A stretch of 64,000 nt of DNA, from positions 12,799,886-12,863,885 of the forward strand of contig NC_079209.1 in NCBI RefSeq assembly GCF_026745355.1. The letters run 5' to 3'. The position numbers were made by a program, and so were the translations under genes. The first letter of the stretch is position 1; each line of letters begins with the position of its first letter. Positions 22,326-32,866 of this stretch are shown here, piece by piece. This stretch comes from Beta vulgaris subsp. vulgaris (lineage: Eukaryota > Streptophyta > Magnoliopsida > Caryophyllales > Amaranthaceae). The notes beneath the pieces are model-generated. The model did no database searches and had not been told where the DNA came from. It saw only the letters and a list, made by a program, of their open reading frames with translations.

Positions 22326-22361
22326 ACGCAGTACCAAAGCATTAATGCTTTAGTACTGCGT
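22326..22361. repeat. near-perfect 36-bp palindrome
   Basis: ACGCAGTACCAAAGCATT pairs with AATGCTTTAGTACTGCGT with one mismatch. It starts 23 bp after the first palindrome and shares no arm sequence with it. Confidence 0.93.
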
Positions 22362-23218
22362 AGGAGGAAAAAGAAACCAGACAAATCTCATATCAAAAAA
22401 ACCAGATCTAACAAACAACAAACGATGATAATAAAACAAATGAACATTGCATTGTAAAATCAAAAATCTAAACGAAAATTATACAACAAAATCTAAACAA
22501 AAAATCTAAACAAATATCAAAAATTAAAAAATCAGATCTAATATACAACAAAATACGAAATTAAAAAACTAAATCTAAATATATACAAACAAATACATAT
22601 AAAAAATTAAATAGTCGACTAAAAAAAACATTGAACGGTTCGATGCATTCGAGGGAGACGACTTCGAGAAGAACCAATTCCAGATCTGAAAATTATAGAG
22701 TAAATTCTAAATCAGAAAATAAACCCTAAAAATGCCAAAAAGTAAACAAAAAAAATAGATATAAAAAATAAAAATAAAAAACGAAAGGATTCGAGTTTTT
22801 AATTTTCATTTGCATGAACTAAATTTTTAGTTTTTCAGATCTGAATATGAAAATCAAATTTTCAGATTTGAAAACTAAAAAGAAAATCAGATCTAAAAAT
22901 GAAAAAACATATCAGATTTAAACATTGAAACAACTTCGAACCTGTCAAAGCGAGAGACTTAGTGTGATTCGCCGGAAACTAGAAAATCAGATCGCCGTTT
23001 AGTGTGATTCGCATAGGTCGCCGGAAAATAGAAAATAGAAGTCGTCCGTTTAGTTCGCTTGAAACCGTTCGCCGGAAAATAGAAAATAGAAGTCGTCCTT
23101 TTTAGTTCGCCGGAAAATAGAAGTCGTCCTTTTGAGAAGGAATGTGAATTTGAGAATTTCAGATCTGAAAAAGGGTAGAGAGAGTTTGAGAATTATGAGA
23201 TTTTGAGAAAGCGTTAGA

Positions 23219-23249
<31 letters not shown>

Positions 23250-24589
23250 GTGCTGAGAATAATTGAGAGAGAGAGTGTGCTGAGAATACCGCGTTAGGGT
23301 TTATCAAATAAGAAGGGTAGGTAGTTGGCCTGGCCTCATGGCCTATGTGCGTCGCACACTCAATAGGTGCGATGCAAATTAGGTACCTGATTTGCGTCGC
23401 ACAGACACGGAAACGACGCACATTTGGCTTTTGCAACGCATGTAAAGCAAGTGCGACGCAAATGGGCCATGTTGTGCGTCGCACTCCTCTTACATGCGAC
23501 GCAAATCCCAACTGTGCGTCGTTTCCGTGTCTGTGTGACGTAAATCAGGGGACGCAAATCGTCTATTTTGTACTAGATATTGGAGATTCGCTTTGAGCCA
23601 TGCATGAAAAGGAATATTATAGGAGGTCGTTGAGGGAATATGTTGCCATACCTCCATAAAGAAACGACAGTCGCGAATGACATGAGATGACTCTTCTGGT
23701 ATGTTTTTACACCTAGGACATAGATTATCAGGGGATATGTGTCTTACATGGAGGAGCGATTTATGGGGGATTCCCACCAAAGAAACCAAAAAAATATTTT
23801 CAACTTGGGTTCCATATTACTCTTCCATAACCAATCCAATTCCACCCTAGGAACCGCAATTTATGTAGAATAAGCATGAGCAAGTGAGAACCCCTTGGGA
23901 CTCACGAAATCTGGGATGAGCAATTTTTACAATCCTCTTGGGAAGGGATTAGGGTGGACATGATTCTATTCTAGACTTCAATCGGCAGAATGAAAGAAAG
24001 CCTTCTCAACTCCTATTTCCCAATAGCCACCATATCTTTTAAACACATATTATTCTCCCTTTCCATTAAGGGCCTTGAATCATATTTCAACAATTATCAC
24101 CTATTTTCACCGCAATTCCACTTCAAAATCAAATTTTTTTCCCTCCCAAAAAACCCTATAAATACCCCGGCCCTTCCACCATTCTCATTTTTCACAACTC
24201 TCTCAATCACATACATTCTCTCAATATCTGATACTCACACTTCTCTTCATTTCTTTTTCTTAATTCTGAATATTTTCTTTATCTTTCGATTGTCTAATTA
24301 GCAAAATATTAAATTCTTTGTTATATTAGTTGACTGCTTTATTACCTTATTAGTTCTAATAATATCATATTACTTTCATAATATTCTTTTAATTTCTAAA
24401 AAGAATATCTAATTAAAAAAAAAAAGATGATCGCAAGAGGTAAGAGTGGTGGTTCTAGTAGTCGAAGGGGTGATTCTTCTAATTTACCGTGCATCGACAA
24501 TAGCGATTTCATCCAAGAATTAGAACATCAGTTGATAGATGATATTAAAATTCTCATGCACCCACCTAACCAACAACCATGTTAGTGTT

Positions 24590-24960
24590 TAATACTAAGT
24601 AAACCGACTTTCACTTAGCTAATTAATAGTTATTATATAAATCGATAATGACTAAGAGAATTGATCATGATTATGTTAAATTAATTGTTTATAGCAATAA
24701 TAATTATGTATAATATTTATGTAAATCAACTATCACTTAGCTACTTATTTTTAATAGACAATGACTAAGAGAATTAATCATGTATATGTTAAATTGATAT
24801 TGTTTTAGCAATAATAATTATGTAAATAAACTACCACTTCACTAATTAATGGTAATTATATTAAGTGAAAAAATTAAGATAATTAATCATGATTATGTTA
24901 ATTTATGGTAAATAAACTATGAGTTAGCTAATTAATGTTAAATATGTTAATTAACAATCA
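24590..24960 (+). repeat. three degenerate tandem copies, unit about 120 bp, in the hAT gene intron
   Basis: AATAATTATGTAAAT, TTAGCTAATTAAT, AATGACTAAGAGAATT and ATCATGATTATGTTAA recur in the same order about three times with many changes. The block is A/T-rich and has no coding sense. Confidence 0.55.
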
Positions 24961-25321
24961 ATAATATGTTTACTTGAATATTATAGATGAAGCCGGTGAA
25001 ATCTAGGTGGGCAACGATGAAGAAGGAGCTGGTGGCTCACAACCTCAAGGAACCAAAAAAAAGTGTCATGGGTGTGGCCATTTTTGAAAAGGTTGCTATC
25101 AATGAACCCAGACACTGCAAGTGAATTTGTAAGCTTTGCAAGAACGCAGTCGTCAATCCACCTCCGACTTACAATTGGAGGAACGGTGGTTGAATGGGAA
25201 CCTTGGGCCGTCATTTCACCAACAAACATGGCCCTACGGTAGAGAATGTTAGTACTGGCGGAGACCGAAACACCCATACACAACTCCACGGGTATGCTGG
25301 AGAGATGCCCAACGTAAGTGA

Positions 25322-25620
25322 TGCATATGAATATTTTAATAGAACTCATTTGCATATGAATATTATAGAGATCATATGATTGAGATCATTTGCATGTGAA
25401 TATTTTAATAGAACTCATTTGCATATGAATATTTTAATAGAGATCATTTGCATATGAATATTATAGAGATCATATGAATATTATAGAGATCATATGAATA
25501 TTTTAATAGAACTCATTTACCTATAATAGAGATCATATGATTGAGATGTTATCTCTAATGAATGGTAGTTCAACCATAGGAAAAGTGATGCATATGAATA
25601 TTTTAATAGAACTCATTTGC
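25322..25620 (+). repeat. short tandem repeat of CATATGAATATTTTAATAG type
   Basis: Two unit types alternate: ATGAATATTTTAATAGAACTC and ATGAATATTATAGAGATCAT (20 bp). Each is linked by ATTTGCAT, with about nine units in all. It separates the BED finger part of the hAT gene from its FRKVPRNT part, so it may be intron expansion. Confidence 0.7.
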
Positions 25621-25833
25621 AACCAGCATTTAGGAAAGTTCCTAGGAACACACTTAAGTGTCGCACACAAACTGCATTTCATATCTATAGAAGTCATATG
25701 ATGGAGGTGTTTCGTACCCTCAACGGTCGTAGAAGCTTGACAACAGACGCATGGACCTCATGTTTTGGTGAGCCCTTTATGTGTGTTACTACCCATTGGA
25801 TCGATGACGAGTGATTTTTGTAGAAACATATTA

Positions 25834-26186
25834 CTCCCTCAGTCCCATAATATTCTTTACGCTTTTCTTTTTTATCTATCCCAAAATACTCTTTACACTT
25901 CTATTTTGGGATATGACCCACTATCATATTAATCATTCTACTTTTTCACTATTGACCCACACTCTCTCTCCTCCAAATAAAATAATACCACTCTTATTAC
26001 CTACCAACTCTAACCGTGGCCCACATTTTCTCTCCTTAAAATAAAATAATACTACTTTTACTAACTACTAACTCCTAGCTATCACATTCACTTTCAATAA
26101 AATAAAAATTGATAACCAACACAACTAATTATCATCTAAAACTATGTGCCTTGATAAGTGTTAAGAGTATTTTAGGATGGATTGAG
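25834..26186 (+). mobile_element. Stowaway-type MITE, copy 1 (353 bp)
   Basis: It starts CTCCCTCAGTCCCATAATA and ends AGGATGGATTGAG, with TA on both sides (25832-25833, 26187-26188). Termini of the CTCCCTC..GTCCC type with a TA duplication mark Stowaway (Tc1/mariner) MITEs. Its interior is the reverse complement of the copy at 31918-32266. Confidence 0.8.
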
Positions 26187-26188
26187 TA

Positions 26189-26974
26189 TTGCTTTTGGGC
26201 TTATGGAAGAGAGTCGTAGTGGGTACAACATAAAAGCCCATTTTTTATTTGCATTGCTAGTGTAAAGAGTAGTGTTTTACATAAAGGACTAAGTCAAGGT
26301 AGGATTTGTTATCGTGTATTTGGAAGAATATTCAACAACTCTCCTTTTAAACAATGATCCAAGTTATCTTATTTATTTATTTAAAAATACATAAATATAT
26401 ATTTTATATGCGTGTTTTATGAGTAGTAGTTAAATTTAGTTTCACTGGATAATAGAGGTTTTTAACTTTTTAGGCATACGTTGGTGAGTAGTGCTTCAAT
26501 AAAAAAATTTATAAATTGATATTATCTGATGATGTATATTTTTACATCTTTAATTATTCATTATCCCAACTGATTGTGCTCCCCAAAAAAAATTAAGAAA
26601 TGAATATTCTGTAATTACGTTTTTTAATTCTTTTATGGTTTGTTCATGCATGTTATTTGAATTGTTATTGCAACTGAGTGTTTAGATAGTAAGAATCTTG
26701 TGAATCTTTGTTTTTATAATTATTGTTTGAAAATTGATTTAATCACCAATTTATATTTTCAATTGTGAGTTTCCTCTTTTTACACATTTTTATGTATTTC
26801 TTTTTGGTAATGTAAAACTTTCTTTACTACCCATATTTGTAAATAAGGAAAGAATTTAGAAAATCTTTTCTTTATTATTTTTTGTGAGATTAAGGGTATA
26901 TAAGTATTTTCAAGAGGGGACACCATAGCTTCCCCCTTAGCTTATATAATAGGAGGGGATGCCTTATATAATAT
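26189..26974. other. intergenic, nothing recognised
   Basis: A/T-rich DNA without a supported gene, LTR or clear repeat. Short homopolymers are frequent. It may hold the rest of the hAT gene in unrecognisable form. Confidence 0.4.
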
Positions 26975-27517
26975 TAGGGATGACAATTGGGCGGGGCGGG
27001 TGCGGAGGATGGTACATCCACACCAGCACCCGCATAAAATTCCAATCCCCATCCCCGTCCCACCACCCATTGCGGGGGGAAATTCCACACCCATCCCCGC
27101 CCCACCAGATACGTATTTATTTATACCCATCCCCTCCCCACCATCCGCATGGTACCCGCACCCGCTTCATATCCGCATCGTACCTGCGTCATACCCACAT
27201 ATTTATATTTTGCAAGATAAAATTATTAATAATATAAGTATATAAATAGAACTATAATCATATATATGTGGGGAGAGCGAGGGTGAAGCGGGTGGGGCGG
27301 GGTGGGGGGGGGATGGGGCGGGGCAGGGAGGGATGGGGCGGGGCAGGCGGGGATGTGGTGGGGATAGCATAAAATTCATACCCGCTCCACCACCCATTGC
27401 GGGTAGGATTTCAATCCCCATCCTCACCCCATCCCCGCCAAACCTAGACCCATCCCCGCCCCACTTTTGCGGGGATAGGGTGAGTCTCCTACTTAACCCG
27501 CCCCAATGCCATCCCTA
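26975..27517. mobile_element. hAT-type non-autonomous element with G/C-rich arms (543 bp)
   Basis: The ends are TAGGGATGACAATTGGG and CCCCAATGCCATCCCTA, near-perfect inverted repeats. Flanks TATAATAT and ATTAATAT agree at six of eight positions, as for an old 8-bp hAT duplication. The inside has C-rich and G-rich blocks that can pair, with a very G-rich run at 27270-27360. No coding sequence is credible. Confidence 0.7.
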
Positions 27518-27652
27518 ATTAATATATTTAGTCTCCTTATTTAGATTCATGTACTTATGTAAAGTAGGTGATTATGGTAAGTAGGGTTATATGTAATGCG
27601 GATGTATATTGTGAATATCAAGCGTAAGCCTCCTGAGGAGGATTTCCACATT

Positions 27653-28141
27653 GTTTTTTTTGGCAATTTAAAGTATTTATTGACTACAAAAAAAAAATGA
27701 AGTATAACCTAAAGAGTGTAGCCACAACAAGACTACACTCAACCACAAACTACTAAGCTTTCAAGAAATTAACAAATGTCGTTCCAGCTCACTACATCTA
27801 CAAGAGACTCTAAATACAATCTCCTTTGCAATCAGATTAGGAGGCGACAAAGAGTTCCTAAACACTTTACTATTTCTTTGCAACCACACATCATACACAT
27901 TCTCAGTAAAAAGCATGACATATACTTTGTCAATACTTTTTGTGCTTCTGGCTTTTTTAATAGCAAACTCAAGCTCTAGATTTGAATCAGCAAGAGGATG
28001 CCTCTGTAAATGACTTAACACCTGTTTCCACACATCACAGCTGTAACCACAGTTGAAGAAAAGATGTTTACTAGTTTTAATCTGCTGGTTGCAAATTTTG
28101 CACATAGGACTAATGTTAGCATTCCACACATTCAATCTGCT
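27653..28141 (-). mobile_element. 5'-truncated LINE insertion with 13-bp target duplication
   Basis: GGATTTCCACATT occurs at 27640-27652 and 28142-28154, bracketing the insert. On the minus strand the insert begins in the zinc-binding region of ORF2 (VWNANISPMCKICNQQ, TSKHLFFNCGYSCDVWKQVL), runs to a stop at 27761 and ends in an A run (T run at 27654-27661). Only about 490 bp were copied. Confidence 0.85.
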
Positions 28142-28154
28142 GGATTTCCACATT

Positions 28155-28842
28155 ATTACACTTATAATTTTTTTAGAAGGTATTTTTTTTTGTTTAAAAA
28201 TATTTTTTTATAAAGTACTTTTACGTAAATTTTCCAAATATAACAGGACAATTTTACAACTCTTCAGTCGACTCCCTTCCACTTTATTCTTGAAGATGCT
28301 ACTCCTATTGGTTTGGGCTCCAAAAGATGTACATACATAATCCCGCCGTCGCTTTAAAAGGTACTTGAAATTTAAGCCCAAGCAGGAGAGGGACAAAAAA
28401 AAAAGGCTTCCTTTACTTGGATACCTTCGGAATTTTAAAGCTAAAATCATACTTTTCTAACGTTTATATTTTTCTAAAATTTGCCATATTTTTTATAAGG
28501 TACTTGAAACGATTGTATATATCTTAAAAATAGACTAACAACTATGGATGCTTGGGATTTTCTTGCAATATATATTAACTTTTTTTTGCAATAAATATAT
28601 GTCAACTAACAATGAAAACACTTTAGATAATATATAGTGAAATTGAATTTGGAGAAATATCTTCAATATTTAGCTTCAACTATATTTATGATTAAATATA
28701 TATTATCCTCTCCATTTCTTATTTATGTTTCTAGTTTGACTTGCATAAGTAAGAATATATGTCATTACGTTTTCGCAAAATTTTACAAAATTTTGATATT
28801 ATTAAATTACTCACTGTGATGAATTAAATAAGATCATATGTA
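28155..28842. other. intergenic, nothing recognised
   Basis: A/T-rich stretch between two LINE insertions. ORFs of 60-95 codons here have no recognisable motif and are not supported. Confidence 0.4.
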
Positions 28843-30922
28843 TTGCAAGAATGTTACAGAAAAAGGTTCAGGATAAGCAGATTCATGGTGCTCATGATAG
28901 CCGTAGTGGCCTCGAAATCTCCCACCTTCTGTTTGTAGATGACAACCTTCTCTTTGCAAAAGCAACCCGTCAGGAATACTGTGTAATTGTTGATATTCTC
29001 AACCAATATGAATCAGCATCTTGGCAGAAAATTAACTATGACAAGGCTGAGGTTTCTTTTAGCAAAGGTGTTCGTGCTGATTGCAAGGAGGAGTTGGTGA
29101 GTTTTCTTAATATGCGGCATGTGGAAAACATGAGAAGTACCTTGGTATCCCCTCTATAGGTGGTAGATCAAAAAAAGCTATCGTTGATTCAATACTTGAT
29201 CGAGTTTGGAAGAAACTCCAAGGCTGGAAAGAGAAGCTTCTATCAAGAGCAGGGAAGGAAATTCTTCTAAAGTCTGTTATTCAAGCAACGCCGACCTATC
29301 TCATGGGGGTGTATAAGATCCCTACTACGATTATAGAAAAATCCACTGGAGAAGTTGGGAGTCTTTGTGCACTCTGAAGTGTTTTGGTGGCATGGGATTT
29401 CGAGATTTAAGGGTGTTTAATGACGCTTTACTTGGGCGTCAAGCATGGAGATTGGTGCGTGCCCCGTCTTCTTTGTTTCGCCGGGTTTTTAAAGCAAAGT
29501 ACTATGCTAACAGTGATTTTCTTGATGCAAAGCTTGGTTATTCATGTAGTTATTCATGGAAAAGTATATGGAGTTCAAAGGCTCTAATCAAGTAGGATGC
29601 TTGTGGCGTGTTGGGAATGGAGAAAAGATTCGTGTGTGGCGAGATCCTTGGGTGGTTGCTGATGACGGGCGATTTATAGAAAGTTCCCCACTGCAAGGCA
29701 TCATTTTGGTGAAAGATTTAATCGATGAGGAGGCCATGGACTGGGATACTAACCTCATTGAGCAACATTTTAATGAACGTGATATCAAAAGCATCCTTGC
29801 TATTCCATTGAGCTCGATGAACATACAAGATGAGTTAACTTGGGCTCCTACGAAAGATGGGTTCTATTCTGTAAAAACTATATATATGTTTGGGAAAGGA
29901 ACCTTGACGCTTTCCGCCAAGCTTGGGTGGATATTTGGGGTATGAACGTAAGTCCGAAGGTACGCGACTTTTTATGGAGAGCTTGCACTAATTCTCTACC
30001 TACTCGCTCTCTTCTTAAACACCGGCATCTCATTGATGATGATTCTTGCCCTTGGGGCTATGGGGAGGTTGAAACAACAAGTCATGCTCTTTTTACTTGT
30101 TCTCGAGTGGCTGGGTTATGGGAAGAGTTGAGTTGTGTGCCTCTTTGCAATAATTCTATGACCATGGGTTTGTGTGATTTGGTGGAAAGTTGACGACAAC
30201 TTGACAAAAACATGGTCTAGCGAGGAGTTATGTTGGCATGGTGTCTTTGGTGTAAACGTATTCTGTGGTTGTTTCCGGGTAAAAGTACTCCCCTCAATGC
30301 TCTTGCAATTCGTGTGCATCGTCTCGTCGATGAATATGGGATTTACTCAGCTCGCATTTTACGGTGTTATGGTGCGTGTGTGCGTGCCCAGCTCGAATAC
30401 ATGGATCGGACCTCCTAACGGCATCCTAAAAATGAACGTCGACGCGTCTCTTGCGGATGTTGGCTGGGTTGGTCTAGGGGTTGTGGGGGAGAAACTCGAC
30501 TGGGGATGTTGTTTTTGCTGCGACTCGTCGGGTAAAGGCGTTTTGGAGTCCTGAAATTGCGGAAGCAAAAGCAATTCAGATGGCAGTGCGGCTTGGTAAA
30601 CGGTATGGCTTTAATGAAGTGATTCTTGAGTCGGATTGCCAAGTGATGATACGAAGACTATCGAAGAGTGCTCTCTATCTATCGGATCTCGACATTATTC
30701 TTCATGATATCTTAGCTTCTTGTTCTGCTTTTAATTCTCTTATTTGGTCACATGTTAAACGTGATGGCAACTTTGTAGCTCACCATTTAGCAAGGCTAGT
30801 TCCCTTTGGTGTTGAACAGATTTGGGAAAACCACTCCCCTCCGGAGGTGGCGCCCTATGTACTTATGGACGTTTTGTCCTTATCTTAATCTAGCTTGCGT
30901 TTCCCCACTCAAAAAAAAAGTT
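28843..30922 (+). mobile_element. 5'-truncated L1-type LINE with 12-bp target duplication
   Basis: AGATCATATGTA lies at 28831-28842 and again at 30923-30934, directly after an A run (30911-30919). The insert starts in reverse transcriptase just before its catalytic motif (HLLFVDDNLLFAKA, about 28920-28960). It continues through the thumb (WKEKLLSRAGKEILLKSVIQ), a zinc-binding region (VSPKVRDFLWRACTNSLPTR, CSRVAGLW) and a C-terminal RNase H (LKMNVDASLADVGW, SPEIAEAKAIQMAV, LESDCQVMI, HVKRDGNFVAHHLA), with a stop at 30888. Frameshifts occur near 29150, 29350, 29595, 29900 and 30190. The RNase H tail places it in the plant LINE subgroup that carries one. Confidence 0.87.
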
Positions 30923-30934
30923 AGATCATATGTA

Positions 30935-31338
30935 ATTCTAAAGTGTGAGGATTCTAATTAATAACATTATTAATAAGGAATGAAGCGAGCACCTTCTTTT
31001 AAGGATATAATATTATAAAAAATTATAAACTTTGTAACGTGTATAACATAAATAAACCAAACATTTCTCCTCCTAAAAAAATTGTTCCTTGTTTTAGAAA
31101 TTTAATCAGCTTGTACATGTTTCGATTGATAATACAAATTTTTACTTTTTTACCAAGATAAGATTCAAATAAAGAAATTTTTAAAGTGGTTGAAGGTGAG
31201 GGGATTCCAGCCCATAACTAAAATTCCAATCAGACTAATGGATTGGATCACACTTTACAAGGAGCAAAAATCATACCCAATCATATCACAAGGGTGGAAA
31301 GAGGTCTGAGTACGTATAACCAAATAAACCAATTTTAA
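30935..31338. other. intergenic, nothing recognised
   Basis: A/T-rich DNA between the LINE duplication and the Mutator-like element. No gene seen. Confidence 0.4.
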
Positions 31339-31917
31339 TTTTTAAGAGGATTTTTTGATAAGAATAATACAAACTTTTGTCCGTTCTCTCGTAATAATAC
31401 AAACTTTTGCTTATTTATAAATAATACAAACTTCACACAAAATTCCTTCAATAGGACAAGTTGTCCTGTGACCTTTAAAACAGGTAAAAAAATTTAACAA
31501 AATAAAATTCCTTTTTCTCTACTCCCCCCTCCCCTACCCCAGCCCCGCCCCACCGTCACCTTTACCCCTCCCCACGGAACCACCTGCCGCTCCCCACAGA
31601 ACCACCCCTGTCCCACCACGAACTTACCCTCCCAGCCACAAAACCTCATCCCTTCACACTATCATAGCTGGGTAGAATCACCACACCACCATCAAAATAA
31701 CCACCACAACTACCATCACCACAAGAGCCACCATTTCATCCAACTCCACATTCAGCCCAAAAACTCTAATCACCACCATTTCCACCCACCAAACTCTAGA
31801 TCGAAATCCACCACCCACCCCCGAAATACACCAAACCCAACTACCACGTTGGGCAAAATACGTCGAATTTGAAGCGTTTGGATGCCAGAAAGTTTCCGAG
31901 AAACTATGTATCTAATA

Positions 31918-32266
31918 CTCGATCCGTCCCAAAATACTCTTGTTACTTATAAAGACATGTAGTTTTAGATGATAAGTTGTTGTTTGGTTATCAATTGTTA
32001 TTTGATTGAAAACTAGATGTGATAGGAGTTAGTAGTTAGTAAAAATAGTATTATTTTATTTTAAGAAGAGAGAATGTGAGCCATGATTAAAGCTGGTAGG
32101 TGATAAGAGTGGTATTATTATATTTGGAGGAGAGAGTGTGTGGGTCAATACTTAAAAGGTAGAATGATTAAAATAATAGTAGATCATATCCCAAAATAGA
32201 AGTGTAAAGAGTATTATGGGACAGATAAAAAAGGAAAGTGTAAAGAATATTCTGGGACAGAGCGAG
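31918..32266 (-). mobile_element. Stowaway-type MITE, copy 2 (349 bp), inverted relative to copy 1
   Basis: The ends CTCGATCCGTCCCAAAATA and TATTCTGGGACAGAGCGAG are flanked by TA at 31916-31917 and 32267-32268. The interior (GATAAGAGTGGTATTATT, GGAGGAGAGAGTGTG) is the reverse complement of copy 1. It lies inside the Mutator-like element. Confidence 0.82.
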
Positions 32267-32552
32267 TAACCGATAAAATTATCATCAAACATGAAAAGTA
32301 ACAAAACCTAGAAATTGTACAACAAAATTGAATAACAAACACCCAATTTAGCAGATTAAAGAGAAATAGATTACCTTGATTCTTAATGGATGGCGCTGAA
32401 GTTGGGACATACCGTTGCAAACCCTTCTTTGCAATGTTTCGTCCGTGTGGGGAAGGGGAGGTGGAGGGTTAGAGTAAGGTGGGGGGTTTCAGTTGGTTAA
32501 GGGAGGGGTGATTTCGGAGTGAGGGAGTGATTTCGGGATTTTGTAGGTTCGA

Positions 32553-32866
32553 ATGAGAGTTGGCGAGCTCTTCGAGTGCGATTTCGACGAACCTTGCGAT
32601 TTTACGGCGATGAGAGAGAATCTAATGATCCTTGCGATTTCGACATTGGAGGTTGAAGAAGAAGATGTTACAGTGTTTGAATTCTTGGAACTCGTAGTTT
32701 GGTGGTCGAGGCATGAAGCTGTAATGGCGGAAAAAAGAGGGAAGAATTCAAGGAAAGAAAATGGAGGAAGAAGAACCAAAGCAAACAAAGAAGAAGAAGG
32801 GGAAATAACGAAAAAAAGTCACGTCACTAGTTTACTTGCACCAACAAGTGATTCATCGGTCATGAC
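32553..32866 (+). CDS. short ORF of unknown function inside the Mutator-like element
   Basis: An open frame begins MRVGELFECDFDEPCDF and includes TLEVEEEDVTVFEFLELVVWW and a Lys/Arg/Glu-rich tail. The frame runs into the hAT-type element at 32867, so the natural C-terminus is lost. I recognise no family. It is acidic then basic and has no signal peptide. It may be a captured gene piece or a chance frame; the opposite strand is also open at 32489-32788. Confidence 0.2.

Larger units (their letters stand above)
22141..23576 (-). mobile_element. CACTA-like non-autonomous DNA element with GACGCAAAT subterminal repeats
   Basis: One end, read on the minus strand, is CTAGTACAAAATAGACGATTTGCGTC, shown here in two parts: CTAGTACAAAATAG then ACGATTTGCGTC. 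The other end starts GTGATTTGCGTCGG. The 9-bp motif ATTTGCGTC / GACGCAAAT recurs many times in both orientations within 200 bp of each end, as in CACTA subterminal repeats. The expected CACTA terminus is complete on neither side, and the 3-bp duplication is not clear. It interrupts the LINE frame. No transposase is inside; the middle is A/T-rich with a GA microsatellite (23217-23250). Confidence 0.5.
21395..23985 (-). mobile_element. L1-type LINE remnant, split by a CACTA-like element
   Basis: On the minus strand the order is a zinc-binding region (RHISPDNLCPRCKNIPEESS with HVIRDCRFFMEVW, about 23760-23640), then after the inserted element WCDFFPYLCHETWKSRNDCC, then an RNase H (AMHVDASFSSKFDAIGIGG, PLEAELFAIFTGL, LLDCMGAINC; 21900-21660). 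The 3' tail is a T run on the plus strand (21395-21403), that is, a short poly(A). This is the C-terminal part of a plant LINE ORF2. Reverse transcriptase and endonuclease are missing, and I saw no target duplication. Upstream coding (KLLIPDFVSPKGFSLAHAYS) reaches to about 23920. Confidence 0.72.
24150..25833 (+). pseudogene. decayed hAT-family transposase gene (BED finger, RICESLEEPER-like)
   Basis: A TATA box (CTATAAAT, 24156-24163) and a C/T-rich leader precede ATG at 24427 (MIARGKSGGSSSRRGDSS). A likely intron runs from about 24580 (GTTAGTG) to 24985 (ATTATAG). The next exon has a BED zinc finger broken by shifts: HFEKVA-like text, CKLCKNAVV, then GRHFTNKHG (25120-25230). A later piece reads FRKVPRNTLKCRTQTAFHIY and SLTTDAWTSCFGEPFMCVTT at about 25625-25800, typical of plant hAT transposases, with TGA for the Trp in HWIDDEW. 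The Stowaway copy at 25834 ends it, and the catalytic and dimerisation parts are absent. The protein would bind hAT ends in the nucleus. Confidence 0.6.

Noticed and set aside
23345..23596. 83-codon frame with repeated Cys/Arg text
   Set aside because: It is the translation of GACGCAAAT subterminal repeats of the CACTA-like element.
31490..31860. C-rich, Pro-codon-like stretch as a possible extensin or Pro-rich gene
   Set aside because: No frame stays open long enough with a start; kept only as possible captured DNA within the Mutator-like element.
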